From JAVBJN01 sp031546985 (GTDB taxonomy: Bacteria > Bacteroidota > Bacteroidia > Chitinophagales > Chitinophagaceae): 64,000 nucleotides of DNA. The position numbers were made by a program, and so were the translations under genes. Positions 31,623 to 39,777 of the stretch are shown here, in pieces; within the stretch, counting starts at the first letter, position 1; each line of letters starts with the position of its first letter. The DNA is taken from contig JAVBJN010000050.1 of the NCBI GenBank assembly GCA_031546985.1, positions 1-64,000 of the forward strand, in the 5' to 3' direction. Under the pieces are notes generated by a model. It was given only the letters and a program-made list of their open reading frames with translations. It was not told the DNA's origin and ran no database searches.

Positions 31623-32534
31623 TTAGAAGTGGAAAGTAGCTTTCAGCGCCAGTGTACCGGTACCGGAACCCAGACCCATGTTGATGCCACCATTGTTGAT
31701 GTCGGTATCAAAACCTACGCTGGTGCTACCTGCGTTTTCTTGTTTGATAGTACCTTTAACAATACCAGAGTTGCCTACGCCAATAGACTCCATTTCGTTG
31801 GTAGATTTACCATTGAACTGCAGACCTACGCCCCAGCCATACTCAGCACCCAAAGAGATTTTAGGCAGAATGAAGTACTCAGCACCCAGGAAACCTCTAA
31901 CGCCGATACCGAAAGTAGAACCTACTTTATTTTTCAGGATACGTGCGTCGTTGCCATAAGGGTCGTTTACCAGGTTGTTACCGAAATCGGTAGAGTTGGC
32001 GTTTACAGACACATCAGAGCTGATGTTGTTGCCGTAAGTGTATTTGGTGCTGCTGTTGCTGAACCAGATCATACCGTCTACGCCATAGAAACCTTGCAGG
32101 CGGGTACGTCCTTTTCTCCACTCTTTACCAAAGCCCAGGCCAATGGTAGTGTTGGTTTGTTTGTATTTGTCCTCTACCATAGAAGGCAGGTTAGGATACG
32201 TTACGGTTTGGTTAGCCACTGCGATAGAGTTCTTATCAGTCGCGTTGGTAAAACCGATACGCAGAGATGCACGGTAAGCGCTGCGGTAGTCGATGAATTT
32301 TTTGGCTACGATAGTTTGGTTGGCATTAACGAAGTTTACACCCGGTGTGCCGTTAAACTGATTCTGGCCATGGAACATGTTGCCAAAATAGTTGAAGATA
32401 GGAGATGCGTCAAAGCTGATAGCCCAGTCTGTAGCTTCTGGCAGAATAGCTTCGCCTTTCTTAGAGGTTAATTCTTGTGCATATGCTCCGCCAAATACGC
32501 TCAGCATACCTGCAACTAATACTAATTTTTTCAT
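31623..32534 (-). CDS. Outer-membrane beta-barrel protein
   Basis: 303 residues from the ATG at 32534. The longer frame to 32588 is excluded because a perfect -7 element sits at 32558-32565, inside it. Signal peptide 1-20 (ending AYAQ). Long amphipathic strands with terminal HF (ALKATFHF) are the mark of a barrel that is inserted by the Bam machinery. No specific family role is recognised. Codon use is rich in highly used codons (GGT, GTA, CTG), suggesting an abundant protein. Confidence 0.78.
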   Translation of the reverse strand: MKKLVLVAGMLSVFGGAYAQELTSKKGEAILPEATDWAISFDASPIFNYFGNMFHGQNQFNGTPGVNFVNANQTIVAKKFIDYRSAYRASLRIGFTNATDKNSIAVANQTVTYPNLPSMVEDKYKQTNTTIGLGFGKEWRKGRTRLQGFYGVDGMIWFSNSSTKYTYGNNISSDVSVNANSTDFGNNLVNDPYGNDARILKNKVGSTFGIGVRGFLGAEYFILPKISLGAEYGWGVGLQFNGKSTNEMESIGVGNSGIVKGTIKQENAGSTSVGFDTDINNGGINMGLGSGTGTLALKATFHF

Positions 32535-32557
32535 GTTATTACGGTTTAAAATCGGCA

Positions 32558-32565
32558 CAAATTTA
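32558..32565 (-). promoter_or_regulatory. -7 element TAAATTTG of the beta-barrel gene
   Basis: Perfect TAnnTTTG on the minus strand, 23 bases before the chosen ATG. Confidence 0.62.
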
Positions 32566-32689
32566 AGCGCGCAACACATACCGTCCAATACCTAAGTACA
32601 TGATAATTATCATTCTGACGCTGACGCAAAGCCGATTTAAGAAAATTAACCCTGTCAGAAAAAATTTTAGTGTTTAGAAGTTCTTTTGT

Positions 32690-34525
32690 TTAAGGCTGTA
32701 CATCCGCTACTGTATTGAGTTTGGCTACTTTTTTACGTGCTTCGAGCAGGTAAGTGCTACCCGGGAAATCGAAAATAAGTTGCTCATATAATTTTTTGGC
32801 TTCGGGTATATTTTTTAGTTTTTCCTCGTTAATCTGGGCCATTTTGAACAAAGCATCGTCGGCCAGCACATCATCTTTATACAAAGTCATAATCTGTTGC
32901 AGGTATTGGAGTGCCTGCGGATATTGCTGCTGCTGCATCAGTATCTCGGCCCGCGACATCAATATATCGTCTTTGAGCGGGTGCTTGGGAAACTGGGTGG
33001 CAATGCTGTCGAGCGTGGCACTGGCCTCGGTGTATTTATGCTGAAATATCAGCAGATCGGCGCGTGCAAAAGTTTGTAAAGGCACATAGTTGCTGTCCCA
33101 GTCTATATTCTCTGTTATTTTAACCGAAAGGTTAAGCGCGTCATTGGCGATAAGCTCGCTGGTAGAGGCTTTTAACACCGTAAGTTGGCTTTGTGCCCAA
33201 TCAAAATCACCGGTAAAGTACGAGAGGCGTGCGTTGCGGAAACGGGCTTCCTCACCCAGCATATCTTCTCTAAAGGCTTTATCTACCTGTGAGTAGAGCA
33301 GGGTGCTCTCCCAGCGGTCGCCAGCCAGAATATAGTAATCGCCCAGGTCTAGTTTGCAAAGCGCTGTAAAGCGCCCGTCAGCGGCGTTTTCTTTGATTAC
33401 GCCTTTCAGCAGTTCAATCGCTTCCAAAGGGCGGTTGCCCCATTTGGCCTGCAGCTCGGCGCAGTCTCTTACGGCATTGGTGCGTTTGGCTTCGGGAATT
33501 TCGGCAAACAGTTTTTGGTAATCTGCAATCAGTTCATTTACCTGTTGTGGTGTATGTACCGGAGCTTCTTCCAGTTGTTGCTTGCGGCTGCCCAGCCAGT
33601 CGATGCGGGCATCGGTATAGTAGGGTTTATCCTTTCCTTTATCGATAAGGTATTGGTAGGCTTTAACCGCATCTGCAGGGCGGTTTTCGCGCAGGCATAT
33701 CTGTGCAAAACGGTACATGCGGGAGCCATCATCTTTCAGGCGTAAGTCCAGCGCGCGCACTTGTTCAAATGCGCCTTCGTAATCGCCCTGGTGAATGTAG
33801 ATCCACACCAGCAGGTCTACAAACATGGGATTATCGGGCTGCTGGTTTATTTTTTTGAGTACGGTTTTGCGGGTTTCTGCCAGGCGGGCAGGATCCGATA
33901 CCATGGGCTGCAGCATGTTTTGCACCAGCTCCAGTTTTTGCGGGTTCATCTCTACCAGGTCGAGCAGCGCGTTGGTGGCGCTGTTGAGGTCACCTTTCTT
34001 GCGGTACAGTATGGCCAGTTCCTCGAGGTATAGTTGTGGATTGCCGGTTATATCGCGGGCTTTCTCATACGTCTTAAGCGAGTAATTGGGTTCACCCGCC
34101 TCGTCGAAGAGCACAGCCATGCGGCGGGTAAGGTTGTCATCGCCATTAAGGGTTTGTATTACCTCATCCCACTGCTTTTCGGCTTTTTTGTCCGATCCGG
34201 TTTTGCGGTATACATAGCCAAGGTCTATGGCATTGGCTAGTTCATCGCCGGTGTGGCGTTTAATGCGCTCCTTAACCAGGCTTTCGGCTTTTTTATTGTT
34301 TTTATCGCCCAGCAGGCTTTCCAGGTAGAGTTTGTATACATCCTGGTCGGTGGGGGTGTTGTCGTACAGTTTATCCAATACGGCAGCGGCTTTATCATAG
34401 GCTTTCTGGCTATAGTATTGCCGGGCCAGTTGCAGGTCGTTCTGCTGTGCAAAAAGCGCAGGAGAAGCCAGCAGCAATCCTGCCACAAGCAGGAGCGGGC
34501 GCATAGAAAATCGGCGTCTGATCAT
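32690..34525 (-). CDS. Secreted TPR-repeat protein
   Basis: 611 residues from the ATG at 34525; a second ATG at 34504 (MRPLLLVAGLLL) would give a cleaner signal peptide. The signal ends ALFAQ. The mature protein is a long series of TPR-like helical pairs, for example LARQYYSQKAYDKAAAVLDK, QALQYLQQIMTLYKDDVLAD and IPEAKKLYEQLIFDFPGSTY near the C-terminus. Such periplasmic TPR scaffolds often sit in envelope assembly machines. The -7 element at 34531-34538 is only five bases from the first ATG. Confidence 0.83.
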   Translation of the reverse strand: MIRRRFSMRPLLLVAGLLLASPALFAQQNDLQLARQYYSQKAYDKAAAVLDKLYDNTPTDQDVYKLYLESLLGDKNNKKAESLVKERIKRHTGDELANAIDLGYVYRKTGSDKKAEKQWDEVIQTLNGDDNLTRRMAVLFDEAGEPNYSLKTYEKARDITGNPQLYLEELAILYRKKGDLNSATNALLDLVEMNPQKLELVQNMLQPMVSDPARLAETRKTVLKKINQQPDNPMFVDLLVWIYIHQGDYEGAFEQVRALDLRLKDDGSRMYRFAQICLRENRPADAVKAYQYLIDKGKDKPYYTDARIDWLGSRKQQLEEAPVHTPQQVNELIADYQKLFAEIPEAKRTNAVRDCAELQAKWGNRPLEAIELLKGVIKENAADGRFTALCKLDLGDYYILAGDRWESTLLYSQVDKAFREDMLGEEARFRNARLSYFTGDFDWAQSQLTVLKASTSELIANDALNLSVKITENIDWDSNYVPLQTFARADLLIFQHKYTEASATLDSIATQFPKHPLKDDILMSRAEILMQQQQYPQALQYLQQIMTLYKDDVLADDALFKMAQINEEKLKNIPEAKKLYEQLIFDFPGSTYLLEARKKVAKLNTVADVQP

Positions 34526-34530
34526 CTGTT

Positions 34531-34538
34531 CAAACTTA
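34531..34538 (-). promoter_or_regulatory. -7 element TAAGTTTG of the TPR gene
   Basis: Perfect TAnnTTTG on the minus strand, ending five bases before the ATG at 34525. Use of the ATG at 34504 would give a short leader. Confidence 0.6.
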
Positions 34539-34576
34539 ACGAAATAAGCGGATAATATAATGAGGCGGGCGTTTTT

Positions 34577-34942
34577 TTAACGTCTGCTCTTAAAGATAAT
34601 GCTGGCCACCAGCGCGCCGGCGGTATCGGCCACCCAATCCCACACATCAAAGCTGCGGAAAGGAATATAGTTGTGTTGTATAAGCTCAATGGCTATACCG
34701 TACACAGATGCCAGCAGCAGTATTTTAAACTTGTAGGCAGGAAAGGCAGCGCCCCAGAGCATCTGGAGTACAAAGAAGAGGGTAAAGTGAATGAGCTTAT
34801 CGGTATGCTCCCACAGTTTTACCTCGGGCAGGTTGTTGCCGGGAATAAGGCATAGTACCAAAATAATAACAGTCCATGCTGTTGCCAGCAGGACTGTCAT
34901 TCTCTTATGGGTAAATAAGTATTCTTGTATAAGGGGTCGCAT
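34577..34942 (-). CDS. VanZ-like membrane protein
   Basis: 121 residues with four membrane segments: about 17-34 (VLLATAWTVIILVLCLIPG), 50-64, 70-85 and 100-116. The VanZ hallmarks are CLIPGNNLP, DKLIHFTLFF and FRSFDVWDWVADTAGAL. In Bacteroidota such short VanZ proteins are common and of unknown role; teicoplanin resistance is not implied. It overlaps gcvH by one base (stop/start sharing), so the two are one operon. Confidence 0.87.
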   Translation of the reverse strand: MRPLIQEYLFTHKRMTVLLATAWTVIILVLCLIPGNNLPEVKLWEHTDKLIHFTLFFVLQMLWGAAFPAYKFKILLLASVYGIAIELIQHNYIPFRSFDVWDWVADTAGALVASIIFKSRR

Positions 34943-35322
34943 TATGCGCCAACCAGTTGCTGGTAAGCCTCGGCATCCATCAGCTCGCTCAGCTCAGCAG
35001 GGTTGCTGATGGTCATTTTAACCATCCATCCTTCGGTGTAAGGGTCCTGGTTTACCAGTTCGGGTGCACCTTCCAGAGCGGCGTTCACCTCATTGATGGT
35101 ACCAGACACAGGCAGAAACAGGTCAGAAACGGTTTTTACCGCTTCTACGGTACCAAACACTTCGTTGATGGCCAGTGGTTTTCCAACGGCTTCGATTTCA
35201 ACGAAAACGATATCACCCAGCTCACGTTGAGCAAAGTCGGTAATACCTATGGTGGCGGTATCGCCTTCAACCAGAATCCATTCGTGATCCTTGGTGTACT
35301 TCAGATTGGCAGGAAATTGCAT
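34942..35322 (-). CDS. gcvH: Glycine cleavage system H protein
   Basis: 126 residues. The lipoyl-lysine is K63 in GTVEAVKTVSDL, and the fold starts LKYTKDHEWILVEGD. It shuttles the aminomethyl group between the P, T and L proteins in glycine breakdown. Those partner genes are not in the window. It is first in a two-gene unit with the VanZ gene. Confidence 0.94.
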   Translation of the reverse strand: MQFPANLKYTKDHEWILVEGDTATIGITDFAQRELGDIVFVEIEAVGKPLAINEVFGTVEAVKTVSDLFLPVSGTINEVNAALEGAPELVNQDPYTEGWMVKMTISNPAELSELMDAEAYQQLVGA

Positions 35323-35387
35323 AATAGATTTTTTTGACGGGGGTAAAAATAGAGGAATTTTCAGAACAAAGCAATTTACTATCTTTT

Positions 35388-35846
35388 TTACAGCGCATCG
35401 CGGAACTCTGTAAGGAAGGTACGCAGCTTTGTAAGCGACTGAATGGCCTCGTAGCTGTTGTTTACAGCCTGCTTGTTTTCTTTGAGGTATGCCTGTGCGC
35501 CTTTGATGGTAAATTTCTTTTCTTTCAGAAGATGAAAGATGAGGCGGAGGTTAATCACATCTTCCTGGCGGAAGAGGCGGTCGCCTTTTTTGTTTTTACG
35601 GGGTTTAAGAATATCAAATTCTTTTTCCCAGAAGCGGATAAGCGAGGTGTTTACTTCAAACATGGCAGCTACTTCGCTGATGCTGTAGTATTGCTTGGTG
35701 AGCTCAAACGGAACCAGCTCAGAAGGTTGTTCCTGCAAAGCCTGTTCGGCTTCTTTCACCTTCTGCTCTTTGGATTTTCGTCCCTTCTTCTTTCCAGAAT
35801 CGGGAACGGGTTCCAGTTCGCCAAAAAGATTAAGTATCTGAGCCAT
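35388..35846 (-). CDS. MerR-family transcriptional regulator
   Basis: 152 residues. A Lys/Glu-rich, probably disordered N-terminus (KKKGRKSKEQKVKEAEQAL) is followed by the winged helix YYSISEVAAMFEVNTSLIRFWEKEF at about 52-76 and the wing DILKPRKNKKGDRLFRQEDV. The C-terminus is a short coiled-coil helix without a ligand-binding Cys set, so it is not one of the metal-sensing members. Its targets are unknown. It is a single gene. Confidence 0.87.
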   Translation of the reverse strand: MAQILNLFGELEPVPDSGKKKGRKSKEQKVKEAEQALQEQPSELVPFELTKQYYSISEVAAMFEVNTSLIRFWEKEFDILKPRKNKKGDRLFRQEDVINLRLIFHLLKEKKFTIKGAQAYLKENKQAVNNSYEAIQSLTKLRTFLTEFRDAL

Positions 35847-35906
35847 ACCCGATAAAAGTACGATATAATCATCATATACCGAACCCTAAAAGGGGAAAAG
35901 GAACGT

Positions 35907-36326
35907 TTACCACACAATAGCAGAGGTAAGAATGGGTTTTTGTACCTGCAGGTTATGGGCCTTTTTAAGGGGGCTGAGTGTTTTAATCTCCCTGGCCAGC
36001 AGGCCGCTTTGGTTTTCGCCATAGACGATGGCCGCACCGCCGAGGTATATGCTGCCGCCAATATCGTTGTGCAGGTTTATCTGGTTGGGCAGCCCATCCG
36101 ACTTCAGGTGGTTTTCCTGCATCAGCTTCAGCAGAGTTTGTCCGGCGCGGCCATTGGCATCGAGCAGTGCTTTAAACTGCTGCGGGGCAAAACTCAGGCG
36201 AATGGGTTGAATGCTGCCAGTGTGCATGCACTCGCCCAAAATGCGGATGAGGCTTCCGTTCCAGGCTATTCTGCTGATGGTTAAACCTTGTATCTCCCTG
36301 CTGCTGTAAAACGATGTGCGTACCAT
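35907..36326 (-). CDS. Protein of unknown function, divergent from the WYL regulator
   Basis: 139 residues, no signal peptide, no recognised domain. Visible parts are a mixed alpha/beta sequence with LSFAPQQFKALLDANGRAG and GGSIYLGGAAIVYGENQSG. It is transcribed away from a WYL-domain regulator, and the 95-base gap between them contains a perfect palindrome with 15-bp arms. This placement suggests that the regulator controls it. Function cannot be stated. Confidence 0.6.
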   Translation of the reverse strand: MVRTSFYSSREIQGLTISRIAWNGSLIRILGECMHTGSIQPIRLSFAPQQFKALLDANGRAGQTLLKLMQENHLKSDGLPNQINLHNDIGGSIYLGGAAIVYGENQSGLLAREIKTLSPLKKAHNLQVQKPILTSAIVW

Positions 36327-36354
36327 AACCTTGTGGATTTAGTACAAAATTTTC

Positions 36355-36387
36355 TTTTCACTGCGTAAACTATTTACGCAGTGAAAA
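36355..36387. promoter_or_regulatory. Perfect palindrome with 15-bp arms (probable WYL operator)
   Basis: TTTTCACTGCGTAAA - CTA - TTTACGCAGTGAAAA. Between two divergent gene starts and directly upstream of TACATTCG (36396-36403), a near-match to the -7 element of the WYL gene. Too symmetric for chance; no T run follows on either strand that would suit a terminator as well as an operator. Confidence 0.8.
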
Positions 36388-36421
36388 TCTTTTTTTACAT
36401 TCGAAAACCAAACACTGGATT

Positions 36422-37429
36422 ATGCCTGCGAATAAAGATGCGATGAGCCGTTACAAATTGATTGATGCAAGGTTAAATATGAAGCAAAAGCCTGCGCCTA
36501 CGCTCGAGGAACTGGTAGCTTTTGTAAGCGAAAAGCTGGGTAAGCCGGTATCGGTATCGTCTATACAGAAAGACATTAAAACCATGCGCTACGATGAGAG
36601 CCTGGGGTATCTGGCGCCTATTGAGTACGACCGCTACAAGCGTGCTTACCGGTATACCGAAGAGGGTTATTCTATAGACAATATGCCGGTAACCGAAAGC
36701 GACCTGGAAGGGCTGGAAATGGCAGTGGGCATACTGAGCCAGTTTAAAGATATACCGGCCATTAAAGTGTTTGAAGACGCCATTATGAAGATATCGCAGG
36801 CCATCCAGACCAAGCGTGAAACCCTGGGCGTAACCTCTGTAATACAGCTCGACCGGCCGGATAAGTACAAGGGTATCGACTACATTATTCCGCTGGTTAA
36901 TGCCATTAAAGCGCACGAAGTAGTGCGGCTGGAGTACCAGTCGTTTAAAAGCGAAAAGCCCAAAGTGCATAAAGTGCACCCTTATTTTGTAAAGGAATTT
37001 GACAACCGGCTTTACCTCATTGGCAACCTGCTGCACCCGCAAAAAGGGCAAAAGATGCTCACCTTTGCCTTTGACCGTATTGTAGATGCCACGCCAATGG
37101 CGCAATACTTTACACCCAAAACATTTGACCAGGATCTGTATTTTAAAAACGCATTGGGCGTATCCATGCTGGATAAACCGGCAGAGCGGATTGTATTGTC
37201 TTTTTCGCCGCAGATAGGCCGCTACCTTAAAACACAACCCCTGCATAGCAGCCAGAAGATTGTAAAAGACAACGACCGGGAGTGCCTCATAGAACTGCAC
37301 CTGGTAGTGAATTATGAACTGAGCATGCGCATTCTGTGTTATGGTGCCGATGTAGAAGTGCTGGAGCCGGCCTCGTTAAGGGCAGAGATTAAACAGATTG
37401 CCACAAAGATGTTTACACAGTATAAATAA
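36422..37429 (+). CDS. WYL-domain transcriptional regulator
   Basis: 335 residues. Helix-turn-helix region at about 8-60 (YKLIDARLNMKQKPAPTLEE; VSVSSIQKDIKTMRYDES), a WYL domain at about 155-225 (VRLEYQSFKSEKPKVHKVHP; YFVKEFDNRLYLIGNL) and a WCX-like C-terminal part. WYL proteins sense nucleic-acid-derived or other ligands and often govern defence, repair or stress genes. A palindrome with 15-bp arms lies 35 bases before the ATG, and a gene of unknown function starts on its other side. A terminator follows. Confidence 0.88.
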   Translation: MPANKDAMSRYKLIDARLNMKQKPAPTLEELVAFVSEKLGKPVSVSSIQKDIKTMRYDESLGYLAPIEYDRYKRAYRYTEEGYSIDNMPVTESDLEGLEMAVGILSQFKDIPAIKVFEDAIMKISQAIQTKRETLGVTSVIQLDRPDKYKGIDYIIPLVNAIKAHEVVRLEYQSFKSEKPKVHKVHPYFVKEFDNRLYLIGNLLHPQKGQKMLTFAFDRIVDATPMAQYFTPKTFDQDLYFKNALGVSMLDKPAERIVLSFSPQIGRYLKTQPLHSSQKIVKDNDRECLIELHLVVNYELSMRILCYGADVEVLEPASLRAEIKQIATKMFTQYK

Positions 37430-37467
37430 GGCAACAGCGGCTAAAGCCCCTGTTTTAAATATATCTG

Positions 37468-37499
37468 CAGCCGCATGTAGTATTACAGGCGGCTGTTTT
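37468..37499 (+). terminator. Intrinsic terminator after the WYL gene
   Basis: CAGCCGC / GCGGCTG with a 14-base loop, then TTTTCGTTTGTTTTTTTT. Confidence 0.75.
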
Positions 37500-37518
37500 C
37501 GTTTGTTTTTTTTGTACT

Positions 37519-37526
37519 TACCTTTG
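37519..37526 (+). promoter_or_regulatory. -7 element TACCTTTG of the DUF3109 gene
   Basis: Perfect TAnnTTTG, four bases before the ATG at 37531; the transcript is probably leaderless. Confidence 0.65.
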
Positions 37527-37530
37527 CAGA

Positions 37531-38112
37531 ATGATAGCAATTGATAATGTTTTGATCAGCGATGAGGTGATAGAAAAGAATTTTGTGTGTCACCTGGAGA
37601 AGTGTAAGGGCGGTTGCTGTGTAGATGGCGACTGTGGTGCACCGCTGACCGAAGAAGAGGCGGCTTTGCTGGTAGAGATCTATCCCAAAATCAAAAAATA
37701 CATTCCTGCCGAAGGCATTAAAGCTATTGAAGAGCAGGGTTTTTATACCCAGGATGATGAGCATGGGCTGGTTACCCCCACCATTAACAATGCCATTTGC
37801 GCTTATGGCTATACCGATGAGCTGGGCGTGGTAAAGTGCGGTATTGAGCAGGCTTACTACGATGGTATAGTAGAATTTAAAAAACCGATTTCCTGCCATT
37901 TATACCCCATCCGTTTGGAAAAGACCGATACTTACGAGGTTATGAACTACGAACCTCGCCAAACCCTGTGCAAGCCTGCCTGTAAACTGGGCAATAAGCT
38001 GGGTGTGCCGGTATACAGTTTTCTGAAAGAACCGCTGATCCGTAAATATGGTGAGGCGTTCTATACCGCGCTGGATCAGATTGCGAAAGAACATTTTGAC
38101 AGAAACGATTGA
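37531..38112 (+). CDS. DUF3109 family Cys-rich protein
   Basis: 193 residues. Cysteines cluster in VCHLEKCKGGCCVDGDCGAP near 20-38 and again in KPISCHLYPIRLE near 114 and CKPACKLG near 142. This is the DUF3109 pattern, related to the YkgJ-type zinc/iron-chelating Cys proteins. A metal centre is probable; the activity is not known. The start is placed at the ATG directly after the -7 element. Confidence 0.87.
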   Translation: MIAIDNVLISDEVIEKNFVCHLEKCKGGCCVDGDCGAPLTEEEAALLVEIYPKIKKYIPAEGIKAIEEQGFYTQDDEHGLVTPTINNAICAYGYTDELGVVKCGIEQAYYDGIVEFKKPISCHLYPIRLEKTDTYEVMNYEPRQTLCKPACKLGNKLGVPVYSFLKEPLIRKYGEAFYTALDQIAKEHFDRND

Positions 38113-38122
38113 TCTGCCTTTG

Positions 38123-38130
38123 TATTTTTG
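38123..38130 (+). promoter_or_regulatory. -7 element TATTTTTG of lutB
   Basis: Perfect TAnnTTTG, about 60 bases before the ATG at 38191. It overlaps the longer frame's first codon, which is therefore not used. Confidence 0.62.
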
Positions 38131-38190
38131 TACTTTAGACCATACTGCCTGCCTCGTGCAGGCAATTTTGTAGCAGACAAATTCCGGTGT

Positions 38191-39561
38191 ATGAGCGATA
38201 ATGCTTCCGTTTTTCTGGCCAAGAGTGAGATAAAGGCTTTCGACCTTGAGCACAAGCGCAAGGTGGCGTTTAACATAGGTAAATACCAGGATGTGGTGGT
38301 GAAGGGTAAGCAGCAATACGCTAACCTGGAGCTGGCGCGGAAGAAAGCCAAGAACATAAAGTGGAAGGCCATTGAAAACCTGGACCAGTACCTGCTGGAT
38401 TTTGAACGAACTTTTACGGCAAGAGGTGGTAAAGTGATATGGGCCGAAAACGCCGAAGAAGCCTTGCAGGCGGTGCTGGAAATTTGCCGTAAAAACAATG
38501 CTACCGCTGTAGTTAAGTCCAAGTCGATGGTTACAGAAGAAATTCACCTGAACCATTTTTTGGAGAAGCACCAGATCACCGCTGTAGAAACCGACCTGGG
38601 AGAATACATACAGCAGCTGGATGAAGAGCCGCCTTACCATATTGTAACGCCGGCCATGCACAAGAGCAAGGAAGATGTAGCGCGGTTGTTTCACGAAAAA
38701 CTGGGCACTGCGCCCGGTCTTTCGCCATCGGAACTTACGATGGTAGCCCGCGAAAAACTCCGCGAGGCTTATTTACAGGCCAAAGTAGGTATTACAGGCT
38801 GCAACTTTTTGCTGGCCGATACCGGTGCTATATGCGTTACCGAAAACGAAGGTAACGGGCGCATGAGTACCACCTTTCCTAAGATACATATTGCCATTGC
38901 AGGCATCGAAAAAGTACTGCCCTCCATTAACGATCTGCCGCTGATGTGGCCGCTGCTGGCTACTTATGGCACCGGGCAGCAGATAACCGTTTACAACTCG
39001 GTGTTTTCCGGTCCGCGCCAGAAAGGCGAGGTAGATGGACCCGAAGAAATGTATGTGATACTGCTTGATAACGGCCGTACCGAAATGCTGGCCAAACCCG
39101 AAGTGCGCGAGGGGTTGTATTGCATTCGTTGCGGAAGCTGTTTGAATGCGTGCCCGGTGTATAAAAACATTGGCGGGCATGCGTATGGCACTACATACAG
39201 TGGTCCCATTGGTTCGGTTATCTCTCCGCATTTGCAGGGCATGAAAGATTACAAACACCTGAGCTATGCTTCTTCGCTCTGCGGCAACTGTACCGATGTG
39301 TGCCCGGTTAAGATCAATATTCATGAAATGCTGCTCGAAAACAGGCATATAGCGGTAACCGAAGGTTTAAATACCCGTTCCGAAAAAATAGGATGGATGC
39401 TGTATAAGCAGGGCGTGCTGCACCGCAGCCTGATGAATATGGCCGGAGCCGGCTTGAAAAATGTGGTGCTGAAAAAAGTTTTTTCGCAGGCATGGGGCCA
39501 AAGAAGGGCATTGCCAGAGTTCAAAGAGTCGTTCAACCAGCGTTGGAAACGGGAGAAATGA
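38191..39561 (+). CDS. lutB: L-lactate utilisation iron-sulfur protein LutB-like
   Basis: 456 residues from the ATG at 38191 (MSDNASVFLAKSEIKAF). The LUD domain occupies about 50-290, and two [4Fe-4S] motifs follow: CIRCGSCLNACPVY near 312 and CGNCTDVCPVKINIH near 366. It is the central electron-transfer subunit of the LutABC L-lactate oxidase, working with LutA (CCG protein) and LutC, neither of which is adjacent. A strong terminator ends the gene. Confidence 0.88.
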   Translation: MSDNASVFLAKSEIKAFDLEHKRKVAFNIGKYQDVVVKGKQQYANLELARKKAKNIKWKAIENLDQYLLDFERTFTARGGKVIWAENAEEALQAVLEICRKNNATAVVKSKSMVTEEIHLNHFLEKHQITAVETDLGEYIQQLDEEPPYHIVTPAMHKSKEDVARLFHEKLGTAPGLSPSELTMVAREKLREAYLQAKVGITGCNFLLADTGAICVTENEGNGRMSTTFPKIHIAIAGIEKVLPSINDLPLMWPLLATYGTGQQITVYNSVFSGPRQKGEVDGPEEMYVILLDNGRTEMLAKPEVREGLYCIRCGSCLNACPVYKNIGGHAYGTTYSGPIGSVISPHLQGMKDYKHLSYASSLCGNCTDVCPVKINIHEMLLENRHIAVTEGLNTRSEKIGWMLYKQGVLHRSLMNMAGAGLKNVVLKKVFSQAWGQRRALPEFKESFNQRWKREK

Positions 39562-39612
39562 ATATAGTTGCTTTTAATATGATTTGATAATCTGATATTT
39601 ATATTTTAGGAG

Positions 39613-39642
39613 AACAGCTTGATTTTTCAAGCTGTTTTTTTT
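39613..39642 (+). terminator. Intrinsic terminator after lutB
   Basis: AACAGCTTG / CAAGCTGTT with a 6-base loop, then eight T. Confidence 0.92.
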
Positions 39643-39777
39643 ATTACATGAAATAAATTATCTTCACGAGTTCAAATATGTAGCCACAGGTGTCTTGAAG
39701 ATTTGCTGTTTTGGTAAGGAGATTAACATGACATTTATATCAGACGGTGCCCTGGTGGAAAAAACTAAAATGTTAGC

